DNA of 64,000 bases, from NCBI RefSeq assembly GCF_038502225.1, contig NC_091378.1, positions 5,224,425 through 5,288,424 of the forward strand, in the 5' to 3' direction. The position numbers and the translations under genes are program-made. Position 1 is the first letter of the stretch. The number at the start of each line of letters is the position of its first letter. Under the pieces are notes generated by a model, which saw only the letters and a program-made list of their open reading frames with translations, was not told where the DNA came from and did not search any database. Origin of the DNA: Cherax quadricarinatus (taxonomy: Eukaryota; Arthropoda; Malacostraca; Decapoda; Parastacidae). Below, in pieces: positions 27,411-39,715 of the stretch.

Positions 27411-30400
27411 ATGTTCTATAAGACAGGGAGGCTTCACAATGTTCTACAAGACATGAAGGCTTCACAATGTTCTACAAGACAGGGAGGCTTCACAATGTTC
27501 AACAAGACAGGGAGGCTTCACAATGTTCTACAAGACAGAGAGGCTTCACAATGTTCTACAAGACAGGGAGGCTTCACAACGTTCTACAAGACAGGGAGGC
27601 TTCACAATGTTCTACAAGACAGTGAGGCTTCACAATGTTCAACAAGACAGGGAGGCTTCACAATGTTCAACAAGACAGGGAGGCTTCACAATGTTCAACA
27701 AGACAGGGAGGCTTCACAATGTTCTACAAGACATGGAGGCTTCACAATGTTCTATAAGACAGGGAGGCTTCACAATGTTCAACAAGACAGGGAGGCTTCA
27801 CAATGTTCTACAAGACAGGGAGGCTTCACAATGTTCAACAAGACAGGGAGGCTTCACAATGTTCTACAAGACATGGAGGCTTCACAAAGTTCTACAAGAC
27901 AGGGAGGCTTCACAATGTTCTACAAGACATGAAGGCTTCACAATGTTCAACAAGACAGGGAGGCTTCACAATGTTCTACAAGACATGGAGGCTTCACAAT
28001 GTTCAACAAGACAGGGAGGCTTCACAATGTTCTACAAGACATGGAGGCTTCACAATGTTCTATAAGACAGGGAGGCTTCACAATGTTCAACAAGACAGGG
28101 AGGCTTCACAATGTTCTACAAGACATGGAGGCTTCACAATGTTCAACAAGACAGGGAGGCTTCACAATGTTCTACAAGACAGGGAGGCTTCACAATGTTC
28201 AACAAGACAGGGAGGCTTCACAATGTTCTACAAGACATGGAGGCTTCACAATGTTCTACAAGACATGGAGGCTTCACAATGTTCAACAAGACAGGGAGGC
28301 TTCACAATGTTCTACAAGACAGGGAGGCTTCACAATGTTCTACAAGACATGGAGGCTTCACAATGTTCAACAAGACAGGGAGGCTTCACAATGTTTAACA
28401 AAACAGCGAGGCTTCACAATGTTCTACAAGACAGGGAGGCTTCACAATGTTCAACAAGACATGGAGGCTTCACCATGTTCAACAAGACAGGGAGGCTTCA
28501 CAAAGTTCTACAAGACAGGGAGGCTTCACAATGTTCTACAAGACATGGAGGCTTCACAATGTTTTACAAGACATGGAGGCTTCACAATGTTCTACAAGAC
28601 ATGGAGGCTTCACAATGTTCTACAAGACATGGAGGCTTCACAATGCATTACAGGTGTGTTTTACAAGGCAGGGAGGCTTCAGAATATACTACAGCTGTGT
28701 TCTACAAGGCAGGGAGGCTTCACAGTGTTCTACAAGACATGGAGGCTTCACAATGTTCTACAAGACAGGGAGGCTTCACAATGTTCTACAAGACATGGAG
28801 GCTTCACAATGTTCTACAAGACATGGAGGCTTCACAATGTTCTACAAGACAGGGAGGCTTCACAATGTTCTACAAGACATGGAGGCTTCACAATGTTCTA
28901 CAAGACATGGAGGCTTCACAATGTTCTACAAGACATGGAGGCTTCACAATGTTCTACAAGACAGGGAGGCTTCATAATGTTCTACAAGACAGGGAGGCTT
29001 CACAATGTTCTACAAGACAGGGAGGCTTCACAATGTTCTACAAGACAGGGAGGCTTCACAATGTCCTACAAGACATGGAGGCTTCACAATGTTCTACAAG
29101 ACATGGAGGCTTCACAATGTTCTACAAGACAGGGAGGCTTCACAATGGTCTACAAGACAGGGAGGCTTGACAATGTTCTACAAGACATGGAGGCTTCACA
29201 ATGTTCTACAAGACAGGGAGGCTTCACAATGTTCTACAAGACAGGGAGGCTTCACAATGTTCTACAAGACAGGGAGGCTTCACAATGTTCTACAAGACAT
29301 GGAGGCTTCACAATGTTCTACAAGACAGGGAGGCTTCACAATGTTCTACAAGACAGGGAGGCTTCACAATGTTCTACAAGACATGGAGGCTTCACAATGT
29401 TCTACAAGACAGGGAGGCTTGACAATGTTCTACAAGACAGGGAGGCTTCACAATGTTCTACAAGACATGGAGGCTTCACAATGTTCTACAAGACATGGAG
29501 GCTTCACAATGTTCTACAAGACAGGGAGGCTTCACAATGTTCTACAAGACATGGAGGCTTCACAATGTTCTACAAGACAGGGAGGCTTCACAATGTTCTA
29601 CAAGACAGGGAGGCTTCACAATGTTCTACAAGACATGGAGGCTTCACAATGTTCTACAAGACAGGGAGGCTTCACAATGTTCTACAAGACAGGGAGGCTT
29701 CACAATGTTCTACAAGACAGGGAGGCTTCACAATGTTCTACAAGACAGGGAGGCTTCACAATGCATTACAGGTGTGTTTTACAAGGCAGGGAGGCTTCAC
29801 AGTGTTCTACAAGACAGGGAGGCTTCACAATGTTCTATAAGACAGGGAGGCTTCAAAGTGTTCTACAAGACAGGGAGGATTCAGTGTTCTACAAGACAGG
29901 GAGGCTTCACAGTGTTCTATAAGACAGGGAGGCTTCACAGTGTTCTACAAGACAGGGAGGCTTCACAATGTTCTATAAGACAGGGAGGCTTCACAATGTT
30001 CTATAAGACAGGGAGGATTCACAGTGTTCTACAAGACAGGGAGGCTTCACAATGTTCTACAAGACAGGGAGGCTTCACAATGCACTACAGGTGTGTTTTA
30101 CAAGGCAGGGAGGCTTCAGAATATACTACAGGTGCGTTCTACAAGACAGGGAGGCTTCACAGTGTTCTACAAGACAGGGAGGCTTCACAATGTTCTACAA
30201 GACAGGGAGGCTTCACAATGCATTACAGGTGTGTTTTACAAGGCAGGGAGGCTTCAGAATATACTACTGGTGTGTTCTACAAGACAGGGAGGCTTCACAG
30301 TGTTCTACAAGACAGGAAGGCTTCACAATGCATTACAGGTGTGTTTTACAAGGCAGGGAGGCTTCAGAATATACTACAGGTGTGTTCTACAAGACAGGGA

Positions 30401-33400
30401 GGATTCACAGTGTTCTACAAGACAGGGAGGCTTCACAATGCATTACAGGTGTGTTTTACAAGGCAGGGAGGCTTCAGAATATACTACATGTGTGTTCTAC
30501 AAGACAGGGAGGCTTCACAGTGTTCTACAAGACAGGGAGGCTTCACAATGTTCTACAAGACAGGGAGGCTTCACAGTGTTCTACAAGACAGGGAGGCTTC
30601 ACAGTGTTCTACAAGACAGGGAGGCTTCACAGTGTTCTACAAGACAGGGAGGCTTCACAGTGTTCTACAAGAGAGGGAGGCTTCACAGTGTTCTACAAGA
30701 CAGGGAGGCTTCACAGTGTTTACAAGACAGGGAGGCTTCACAGTGTTCTACAAGAGAGGGAGGCTTCACAGTGTTCTACAAGACAGGGAGGCTTCACAAT
30801 GTTCTACAAGACAGGGAGGCTTGACAATGTTCTACAAGACATGGAGGCTTCACAATGTTCTACAAGACAGGGAGGCTTCACAATGTTCTACAAGACAGGG
30901 AGGCTTCACAATGTTCTACAAGACAGGGAGGCTTCACGATGTTCTACAAGACATGGAGGCTTCACAATGTTCTACAAGACAGGGAGGCTTCACAATGTTC
31001 TACAAGACAGGGAGGCTTCGCAATGTTCTACAAGACAGGGAGGCTTCACAATGTTCTACAAGACAGGGAGGCTTCACAATGTTCTACAAGACAGGGAGGC
31101 TTCACAATGTTCTACAAGACATGGAGGCTTCACAATGTTCTACAAGACAGGGAGGCTTCACAATGTTCTACAAGACAGGGAGGCTTCACAATGTTCTACA
31201 AGACATGGAGGCTTCACAATGTTCTACAAGACAGGGAGGCTTCACAATGTTCTACAAGACAGGGAGGCTTCAAAATGTTCTACAAGACAGGGAGGCTTCA
31301 CAATGTTCTACAAGACAGGGAGGCTTCACAATGCATTACAGGTTTGTTTCACAAGGCAGGGAGGCTTCACAGTGTTCTACAAGACAGGGAGGCTTCACAA
31401 TGTTCTATAAGACAGGGAGGCTTCAAAGTGTTCTACAAGACAGGGAGGATTCACAGTGTTCTACAAGAGAGGGAGGCTTCACAGTGTTCTCTAAGACAGG
31501 GAGGCTTCACAGTGTTCTACAAGACAGGGAGGCTTCACAGTGTTCTATAAGACAGGGAGGCTTCACAATGTTCTATAAGACAGGGAGGATTCACAGTGTT
31601 CTACAAGACAGGGAGGCTTCACAATGTTCTACAAGACAGGGAGGCTTCACAATGCACTACAGGTGTGTTTTACAAGGCAGGGAGGCTTCAGAATATACTA
31701 CAGGTGTGTTCTACAAGACAGGGAGGCTTCACAGTGTTCTACAAGACAGGGAGGCTTCACAATGTTCTACAAGACAGGGAGGCTTCACAATGCATTACAG
31801 GTGTGTTTTACAAGGCAGGGAGGCTTCAGAATATACTACAGGTGTGTTCTACAAGACAGGGAGGCTTCACAGTGTTCTACAAGACAGGGAGGCTTCACAA
31901 TGTTCTACAAGACAGGGAGGCTTCACAGTGTTCTACAAGACAGGGAGGCTTCACAGTGTTCTACAAGACAGGGAGGCTTCACAGTGTTCTACAAGACAGG
32001 GAGGCTTCACAGTGTTCTACAAGAGAGGGAGGCTTCACAGTGTTCTACAAGACAGGGAGGCTTCACAGTGTTTACAAGACAGGGAGGCTTCACAGTGTTC
32101 TACAAGACAGGGAGGATTCACAGTGTTCTACAAGACAGGGTGGCTTCACAATGTTCTACAAGACAGGGAGGCTTCACAATGTTCTACAAGACAGGGAGGC
32201 TTCACAGTGTTCTACAAGACATGGAGGCTTCACAATGTTCTACAAGACAGGGAGGCTTCACAATGTTCTACAAGACAGGGAGGCTTCACAATGTTCTACA
32301 AGACAGGGAGGCTTCACAGTGTTCTACAAGAGAGGGAGGCTTCACAGTGTTCTACAAGACATGGAGGCTTCACAATGTTCTACAAGACAGGGAGGCTTCA
32401 CAATGTTCTACAAGACAGGGAGGCTTCACAATGTTCTACAAGACAGGGAGGCTTCACAGTGTTCTACAAGAGAGGGAGGCTTCACAGTGTTCTACAAGAC
32501 AGGGAGGCTTCACAATGTTCTATAAGACAGGGAGGATTCACAGTGTTCAACAAGACAGGGAGGCTTCACAATGTTCTACAAGACAGGGAGGCTTCACAAT
32601 GCATTGCAGGTGTGTTTTACAAGGCAGGGAGGCTTCAGAATATACTACAGGTGTCTTCTACAAGACAGGGAGGCTTCACAGTGTTCTACAAGACAGGGAG
32701 GCTTCACAATGTTCTACAAGACAGGGAGGCTTCACAATGCATTACAGGTGTGTTTTACAAGGCAGGGAGGCTTCAGAATATACTACAGGTGTGTTCTACA
32801 AGACAGGGAGGCTTCACAGTGTTCTACAAGACAGGGAGGCTTCACAATGCATTACAGGTGTGTTTTACAAGGCAGGGAGGCTTCAGAATATACTACAGGT
32901 GTGTTCTACAAGACAGGGAGGATTCACAGTGTTCTACAAGACAGGAAGGCTTCACAATGCATTACAGGTGTGTTTTACAAGGCAGGGAGGCTTCAGAATA
33001 TACTACAGGTGTGTTCTACAAGACAGGGAGGCTTCACAGTGTTCTACAAGACAGGGAGGCTTCACAATGTTCTACAAGACAGGGAGGCTTCACAGTGTTC
33101 TACAAGACAGGGAGGCTTCACAGTGTTCTACAAGACAGGGAGGCTTCACAGAGTTCTACAAGACAGGGAGGCTTCACATTGTTCTACAAGAGAGGGACGC
33201 TGCACAGTGTTCTACAAGACAGGGAGGCTTCACAGTGTTCTACAAGACAGGGAGGCTTCACAGTGTTCTACAAGACAGGGAGGCTTCACAGTGTTCTACA
33301 AGACAGGGAGGCTTCACAATGTTCTACAAGACAGGGAGGCTTCACAATGTTCTACAAGACAGGGAGGCTTCACAGTGTTCTACAAGACATGGAGGCTTCA

Positions 33401-35560
33401 CAATGTTCTACAAGACAGGGAGGCTTCACAATGTTCTACAAGACAGGGAGGCTTCGCAATGTTCTACAAGACAGGGAGGCTTCACAATGTTCTACAAGAC
33501 AGGGAGGCTTCACAATGTTCTACAAGACAGGGAGGCTTCACAATGTTCTACAAGACAGGGAGGCTTCACAATGTTCTACAAGACAGGGAGGTTTCACAAT
33601 GTTCTACAAGACAGGGAGGCTTCACAGTGTTCTACAAGAGAGGGAGGCTTCACAGTGTTCTACAAGACAGGGAGGCTTCACAATGTTCTATAAGACAGGG
33701 AGGCTTCACAATGTTCTATAAGACAGGGAGGATTCAGTGTTCTACAAGACAGGGAGGCTTCACAATGTTCTACAAGACAGGGAGGCTTCACAATGCATTA
33801 CAGGTGTGTTTTACAAGGCAGGGAGGCTTCAGAATATACTACAGGTGTGTTCTACAAGACAGGGAGGCTTCACAGTGTTCTACAAGATAGGGAGGCTTCA
33901 CAATGTTCTACAAGACAGGGAGGCTTCAGAATATACTACAGGTGTGTTCTACAAGACAGGGAGGCTTCACAGTGTTCTACAAGACAGGGAGGCTTCACAA
34001 TGCATTACAGGTGTGTTTTACAAGGCAGGGAGGCTTCAGAATATACTACAGGTGTGTTCTACAAGACAGGGAGGCTTCACAGTGTTCTACAAGACAGGGA
34101 GGCTTCACAATGCATTACAGGTGTGTTTTACAAGGCAGGGAGGCTTCAGAATATACTACAGGTGTGTTCTACAAGACAGGGAGGATTCACAGTGCTCTAC
34201 AAGACAGGGAGGCTTCACAATGCATTACAGGTGTGTTTTACAAGGCAGGGAGGCTTCAGAATATACTACAGGTGTGTTCTACAAGACAGTGAGGCTTCAC
34301 AGTGTTCTACAAGACAGGGAGGCTTCACAATGTTCTACAAGACAGGGAGGCTTCACATTGTTCTACAAGACAGGGAGGCTTCACAGTGTTCTACAAGACA
34401 GGGAGGCTTCACAGTGTTCTACAAGACAGGGAGGCTTCACAGTGTTCTACAAGACAGGGAGGCTTCACAATGTTCTACAAGACAGGGAGGCTTCACAGTG
34501 TTCTACAAGACAGGGAGGCTTCACAGTGTTCTACAAGACAGGGAGGCTTCACAGTGTTCTACAAGACAGGGAGGCTTCACAGTGTTCTACAAGACAGGGA
34601 GGCTTCACAGTGTTCTACAAGACAGGGAGGCTTCGCAATGTTCTACAAGACAGGCAGGCTTCACAATGTTCTACAAGACAGGGAGGCTTCACAGTGTTCT
34701 ACAAGACAGGGAGGCTTCACAGTGTTCTACAAGACAGGGAGGCTTCACAGTGTTCTACAAGACAGGGAGGCTTCACAGTGTTCTACAAGACAGGGAGGCT
34801 TCACAGTGTTCTACAAGACAGGGAGGCTTCACAGTGTTCTACAAGACAGTGAGGCTTCACAATGTTCTACAAGACAGGGAGGCTTCACAGTGTTCAACAA
34901 GACAGGGAGGCTTCACAATGTTCTACAAGACAGGGAGGCTTCACAGTGTTCTACAAGACAGGGAGGCTTCACAATGTTCTACAAGACAGGGAGGCTTCAC
35001 AGTGTTCTACAAGACAGGGAGGCTTCACAATGTTCTACAAGACAGGGAGGCTTCACAGTGTTCTACAAGACAGGGAGGCTTCACAATGTTCTACAAGACA
35101 GGGAGGCTTCACAATGTTCTACAAGACAGGGAGGCTTCACAATGTTCTACAAGACAGGGAGGCTTCACAGTGTTCTACAAGACAGGGAGGCTTCACAATG
35201 TTCTACAAGACAGGGAGGCTTCACAGTGTTCTACAAGACAGGGAGGCTTCACAATGTTCTACAAGACAGGGAGGCTTCACAATGTTCTACAAGACAGGGA
35301 GGCTTCACAGTGTTCTACGAGACAGGGAGGCTTCACAGTGTTCTACAAGACAGGGAGGCTTCACAATGTTCTACAAGACAGGGAGGCTTCACAGTGTTCT
35401 ACAAGACAGGGAGGCTTCACAATGTTCTACAAGACAGGGAGGCTTCACAGTGTTCTACAAGACAGGGAGGCTTCACAATGTTCTACAAGACAGGGAGGCT
35501 TCACAATGTTCTACAAGACAGGGAGGCTTCACAGTGTTCTACGAGACAGGGAGGCTTCAC
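27411..35560. repeat. 28-bp minisatellite, about 290 copies
   Basis: Unit GTTCTACAAGACAGGGAGG plus CTTCACAAT. Three domains: 27.4-28.5 kb with AACAAGAC and ACATGG variants; 28.6-34.2 kb with an inserted module (GCATTACAGGTGTG, TTTTACAAGGCAGGG, AGAATATACTACAGG); 34.3-35.56 kb alternating CACAATG and CACAGTG. The module pattern repeats at 1570 bp (29761 to 31331; 29851 to 31421). The plus-strand unit has no stop trinucleotide in any frame, and 28 is 1 mod 3. Frames of up to 1422 codons (29453-33721) therefore read the same 28-residue cycle in all three frames. I judge them non-genic. Confidence 0.97.
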
Positions 35561-35789
35561 GAGACAAAGACACTATACCAGCAAAGACAACGTCCGCCAA
35601 AAAAAAATGGAGAAAAATCCACTTCAGAAATTTTATTTTCATAAAAAATTCAGTCCAGAAGATGGTATCTGTGAGGACCAGAAACTAGATAAGATAGTGA
35701 GCTCGGAGGTTCTCCCTGGATACCTCTCTGGCACTTAATACATCTCTAACACCTCGTTCAGATTTAATCCGGAGGACATTTCTGCTTTT
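35561..35789. other. spacer, no gene seen
   Basis: Mixed-composition DNA immediately right of the 28-bp array. Open frames entering from the array terminate here, at 35644, 35688 and 35738. Confidence 0.5.
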
Positions 35790-35970
35790 TTAACACACCG
35801 GCCGTTTCCCACTGACGAAGGGTGACCCAAAAGAGAAGAAACACTTCCACCATCACTCACTCCATCACTCTCTTGCCAGAGGGGCGCTTATACTACACTT
35901 CTAAAACTGTAGCACTAACACCCATCCTTCAGAGTGTAAGCACTGTACTTCCCACCTCCAGGACTCAAGG
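35790..35970 (-). mobile_element. decayed 3' end of the RTE-like LINE
   Basis: CCCACTGACGAAGGGTGACCC, CACCATCACTCACTCCATCA, CTTGCCAGAGGGGCGC, CCTTCAGAGTGTAAGCACTG and CCAGGACTCAAGG match, in order and with substitutions, the 3' UTR of the reverse-strand element at 53507-53752. Only the UTR part is present. Confidence 0.7.
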
Positions 35971-36239
35971 AGATATCTGTCTATTAGTGATTCTGGGTAT
36001 TATTTCCCTAAGGTCTCAGCCCAGACCTAGGCTGGGAACAAAACATCACGAGCATTAAGAACCTTGAGAAGCACAAAGGCAAGCAACAAATATATAGGCA
36101 GAAGCTTGCAAGATTTACCTGCCATCTTACGTGCTTAGAAAGATTTCAGTAGTCCTGCCAGAGTGCAAAACATTTAACAGGTTTCTATTTCACACTCATC
36201 TGACAGGAGTGTAGTACCTCCCTGGATGGTTGCTGTCTA

Positions 36240-36705
36240 GTGAACCTACCAGATGCTCTATGCTAATTAATCTCCTGACATCTGCTGCCTTGGTCACCTA
36301 CCAGCAGATTTCTGGCTGCTAGTCTCCTAATACCTGATGCCCCTGTTCACCTACCAGCAGATACCTGGCTGCTAGTCTCCCAACACCTGCTGCCTTGGTC
36401 ACCTACCAGCAGATTCCTGGCTGCTAGTCTCCTAACACCTGATGCCCCTGTTCCACCTACCAGCAGATACCTGGCTGCTAGTCTCCCAACAGCTGCTGCC
36501 TTGGTCACCTACCAGCAGATTCCTGGCTGCTAGTTCCCTTATACCTACTGCCTTGGTCACCTACCAGCAGATACCTGGCTGCTAGTCTCTTAACACCTGC
36601 TGCCCCTGTTCATCTACCAGCAGATACCTGGCTGTTAGTTTCCTAACACCTGCTGCCCCTGTTCACCTTCCTGGCTGTTAGTTTCCTAACACCTATTGCC
36701 CTCCT
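36240..36705. repeat. ~52-bp minisatellite, about 8 copies
   Basis: Unit contains CACCTACCAGCAGATACC, TGGCTGCTAGTCTCCTAAC and ACCTGCTGCC. Its order (CTGTTCACCTA, AGCAG, TACCTGG, TAGT) parallels the internal part of the SINE at 37084-37362, so the array may have been seeded by a SINE fragment. Neighbouring 35971-36239 and 36706-37083 show no gene. Confidence 0.85.
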
Positions 36706-37083
36706 TCCCCTAGCAGTGCCAACAGTGCCACCTGCAACTCAGGTATCGTGCTATGTTGGTATTAATTACCTGTGGCGGGCCAGGTGTCATCCACTCATTC
36801 CTGGCACGCACCTAACCCCCCCTCATTGGCAGTAAAGGGGAGGGCCTGGCACCCCCTGGTGCCATACGCTTTCCCTGGTGCCAGACCCCCCTAGTATAAA
36901 CACCCCTTCTTTCCTGTGGGAGGTATCACACCCCTCCTGTTGCTGTAACTGCTGCTGTTAATTACCTACATATCTCCGGGTGTTCCTATGGTATGTTGTT
37001 CACATTAATAACCTCATAACAGAAATTAGGTCCAACATATCTTCCTCATGAACGAAGCGAAGAGAGAGAAGAAAATATAAAGT

Positions 37084-37389
37084 GTTCCGGAGCTTAGTTG
37101 GTAGCGCACTCAGTTTACACACATGGTTCGATCCCCGGTATGGGTGGAAAAATTAGTACGTGTTTCCTTAGGACACCTGCTGTCCATGTTCACCCATTAG
37201 TAAAATAGGTACCTGGGTGTTAGTGGACTGGTGTGGGTCGCATCCTGGGACAAAATTGACCTAATTTGCTAGAAATGCTCAGCATAACAAGGGGCTTTCT
37301 ATATAGTAGTATGTCACTGATGTTAGTTATGGTCTGTATAAGTTGTATCATGTACTTGTAAATATAATAATAATAATAATAATAATAAT
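37084..37389 (+). mobile_element. full-length tRNA-derived SINE with (TAA)n tail
   Basis: The 5' head has a pol III box A-like segment (TTAGTTGGTAG, 37094-37104) and a near-perfect box B (GGTTCGATCCC, 37125-37135) about 20 bp apart, inside a tRNA-like block ending CCCCGGT. The body shares the AAAATAGGTACCTGGGTG, GTGTGGGTCGCATCCTGGG and GGTCTGTATAA segments with the truncated copy at 25163. The 3' end is (TAA)n. The following (ATT)n tract (to 37474) is complementary to the tail. Confidence 0.85.
37094..37135 (+). promoter_or_regulatory. internal RNA polymerase III promoter (boxes A and B) of the SINE
   Basis: Box A-like TTAGTTGGTAG at 37094-37104 and box B GGTTCGATCCC at 37125-37135. Spacing and sequence agree with tRNA-type type 2 pol III promoters. 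Whether this copy is transcribed cannot be seen. Confidence 0.65.
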
Positions 37390-37394
37390 AGTAA

Positions 37395-37465
<71 letters not shown>

Positions 37466-37474
37466 TTATTATTA
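37363..37474. repeat. (TAA)n followed by (ATT)n, self-complementary
   Basis: Nine or so TAA units run into about 28 ATT units, giving an inverted AT-rich pair that can fold back. It lies at the 3' end of the SINE. Confidence 0.9.
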
Positions 37475-37611
37475 AGAAGGTAAAGAGGATTAGTGAATAT
37501 GTTAGTTGGTGGTGCTGAGAGATGGGACGCAGAGCTGGAGTTCAACACCACGCATGTTTAGATGGGAAATTGCACGCACACATACATACTAACACACACA
37601 CACACACATAC

Positions 37612-38029
37612 ATACTAACACACACACACACACAAACACACATATAATACAACAAACACACACAAACACACATATAATACAACAAACACACACAAACACA
37701 CATATAATACAACAAACACACACAAACACACATATAATACAACAAACACACACAAACACACATATAATACAACAAACACACACAAACACACATATAATAC
37801 AACAAACACACACAAACACACATATAATACAACAAACACACACAAACACACATATAATACAACAAACACACACAAACACACATATAATACAACAAACACA
37901 CACAAACACACATATAATACAACAAACACACACAAACACACATATAATACAACAAACACACACAAACACACATATAATACAACAAACACACACAAACACA
38001 CATATAATACAACAAACACACACACACTC
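37612..38029. repeat. 30-bp minisatellite, about 13 identical copies
   Basis: Unit of AACAAACACACACAAACA plus CACATATAATAC, essentially without variants. Cys/Val minus-strand frames of 138 to 174 codons are artefacts of the 30-bp (10-codon) period. Confidence 0.97.
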
Positions 38030-38141
38030 ATTTTTGTCCAGTATTTTTTTTAAATCAACAGCATAGTCGCAATATAAACACCAGACCCAGAATAAACTTA
38101 ATTCATCCCACAATAAGTACAGTAATACTCAACACTTCTCC

Positions 38142-38272
<131 letters not shown>

Positions 38273-38480
38273 TATATCCAACTCCAAAAATTCATTCAAC
38301 TCTATTTTAAGGCATTTTTTAAATAATTAAATTTTATCCGTAAAATAGAATAAATGATTACCAGTGGACTTCAGAAAGAGGATTTATGGCGGAGTTTATA
38401 AAACCCACTGAAATTCATTAGCCTTGTATCCCCCCCCCCCCCGCGCTTTTTTTAAATTCTGAAACAAATGACGATCACCG

Positions 38481-38560
38481 TCGACTTCCGGGCTTCCCAT
38501 TGGTCCCTCATTTCCCGCCATCGACTTCCGGGCTTCCCATTGGTGCGCCGTTTCCCGCCA
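38481..38560. promoter_or_regulatory. tandem 40-bp block with ETS, CCAAT, E2F and YY1-like sites
   Basis: Two adjacent 40-bp copies (38481-38520, 38521-38560) differ at 4 positions. Each has ACTTCCGG (ETS core in reverse), CCCATTGGT (reverse CCAAT box) and TTTCCCGCC (E2F type). The first junction reads CCCGCCATCG, a YY1-like site in reverse. This combination is typical of TATA-less housekeeping promoters in animals. No recognisable gene starts on either side in this window, so promoter function is an inference; a dispersed-repeat origin is the main alternative. Confidence 0.35.
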
Positions 38561-38652
38561 TATATCATAGCAAGCTGACAAGAGAAGAATTGGTGCGTTA
38601 CACACTAACTTGCCTCCAGCATTGTGTTGCCACCGCTCCCTGTTAATTCTTT

Positions 38653-38886
38653 GTGGGGGAAAATGCTGCAAGTAGTCTCATAGCCTTTTGTGTGAAAATG
38701 CTGATGGGAATTAAAGAAGTGCGCATTGCTTATTCCAATTTACGCTATTGTGTTGTCAAGAGAGGAGTGACCGTCAGTGCGCATGGATGCGCATACCTTG
38801 ACGTATATGGATACGCACTTATCATGAGTAGATTATGTGCATCTACTAGTCTAGATATCTTCTACTCTAGATATCTACCACTCTAG
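38653..38886 (+). other. unrecognised 77-codon open frame, probably non-genic
   Basis: An ATG-started frame beginning about 90 bp right of the promoter-like block. It has no recognised motif, and its last residues are encoded by the 16-bp repeat array that starts near 38840. Listed only because of its position; it is probably chance. Confidence 0.1.
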
Positions 38887-39340
38887 ATATCTACCACTCT
38901 AGATATCTACTAGTCTAGATATCTACTAGCCTAGATATCTACTAATCTAGATATCTACCACTCTACATATCAACTAGTCTAGGTATCTACTAGTCTAGAT
39001 ATCTACTAGTCTAGATATCTACTAGTCTAGATATCTACTAATCTAGATATCTACTAGTCTAGATATCTACTAATTGGATATCGACCACTCTAGATATCTA
39101 CTAAGCTAGATATCTACTAGTCTAGATATCTACCACTATACATATCAGCTAGTCTAGGTATCTACTTGTCTAGATATCTACTAATCTAGATATCTACTAG
39201 TCTAGATATCTACTAGTCTAGATATCTACTAGTCTAGATATCTACTAGTCTAGATATCTACCGCTCTAGATATCTACTAGTCTCGATATCTACTATTCTA
39301 AATATCCACCACTCTAGATATTTACTAGTCTAGGTATCTG
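38840..39340 (+). repeat. 16-bp palindromic minisatellite, forward orientation
   Basis: Units of AGATATCTACTAGTCT. Both AGATATCT and ACTAGT are self-complementary, so single-strand hairpins are possible throughout. Variants include ACCACTCT and AATCT. Confidence 0.93.
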
Positions 39341-39349
39341 GTAGACAAG

Positions 39350-39465
39350 TATAATTTCAGCTAGTATATATCTAGACTAGTAGATATCAGACTACAAGAT
39401 ATCTAGACTAGTAGATATCTAGACCAATAGACATTTAAACTAGTAGATATCTAGGCTAGTACACG
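39350..39465 (-). repeat. same 16-bp minisatellite, inverted
   Basis: After about 39340 the units read AGATATCTAGACTAGT, the reverse complement of the preceding array. The two halves form a large imperfect inverted repeat. Confidence 0.85.
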
Positions 39466-39507
39466 TTATGATTCGACAAATCTCTATCTACACATTAACA
39501 GCAGAGA

Positions 39508-39672
39508 GGAATACTGTTGATGGAACAACAGAGAAGAATACTGTTAATGGAACAACAGAGAAGAATACTGTTAACGGAACAACAGAGAAGAATACTGTTA
39601 ATGGAACAACAGAGAAGAATACTGTTAATGGAACAACAGAGAAGAATACTGTTAATGGAACAACAGTCAAAA
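39508..39672. repeat. 27-bp minisatellite, 6 copies
   Basis: Unit AACAACAGAGAAGAATACTG plus TTAATGG. Nine-codon period, open on both strands; non-genic. Confidence 0.95.
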
Positions 39673-39715
39673 AACTTTGACTCGTAAAATAAAATGCGAA
39701 AATTAATCTCCATTA

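Noticed and set aside
29453..33721. 1422-codon open frame as a giant repeat protein gene
   Set aside because: The 28-bp unit has no plus-strand stop in any frame, and the same peptide cycle appears in all three frames. There is no start context, signal or flanking exon.
37084..37156. A functional tRNA gene
   Set aside because: Boxes A and B are present, but the cloverleaf is not convincing and the sequence continues into a SINE body found elsewhere in the window.
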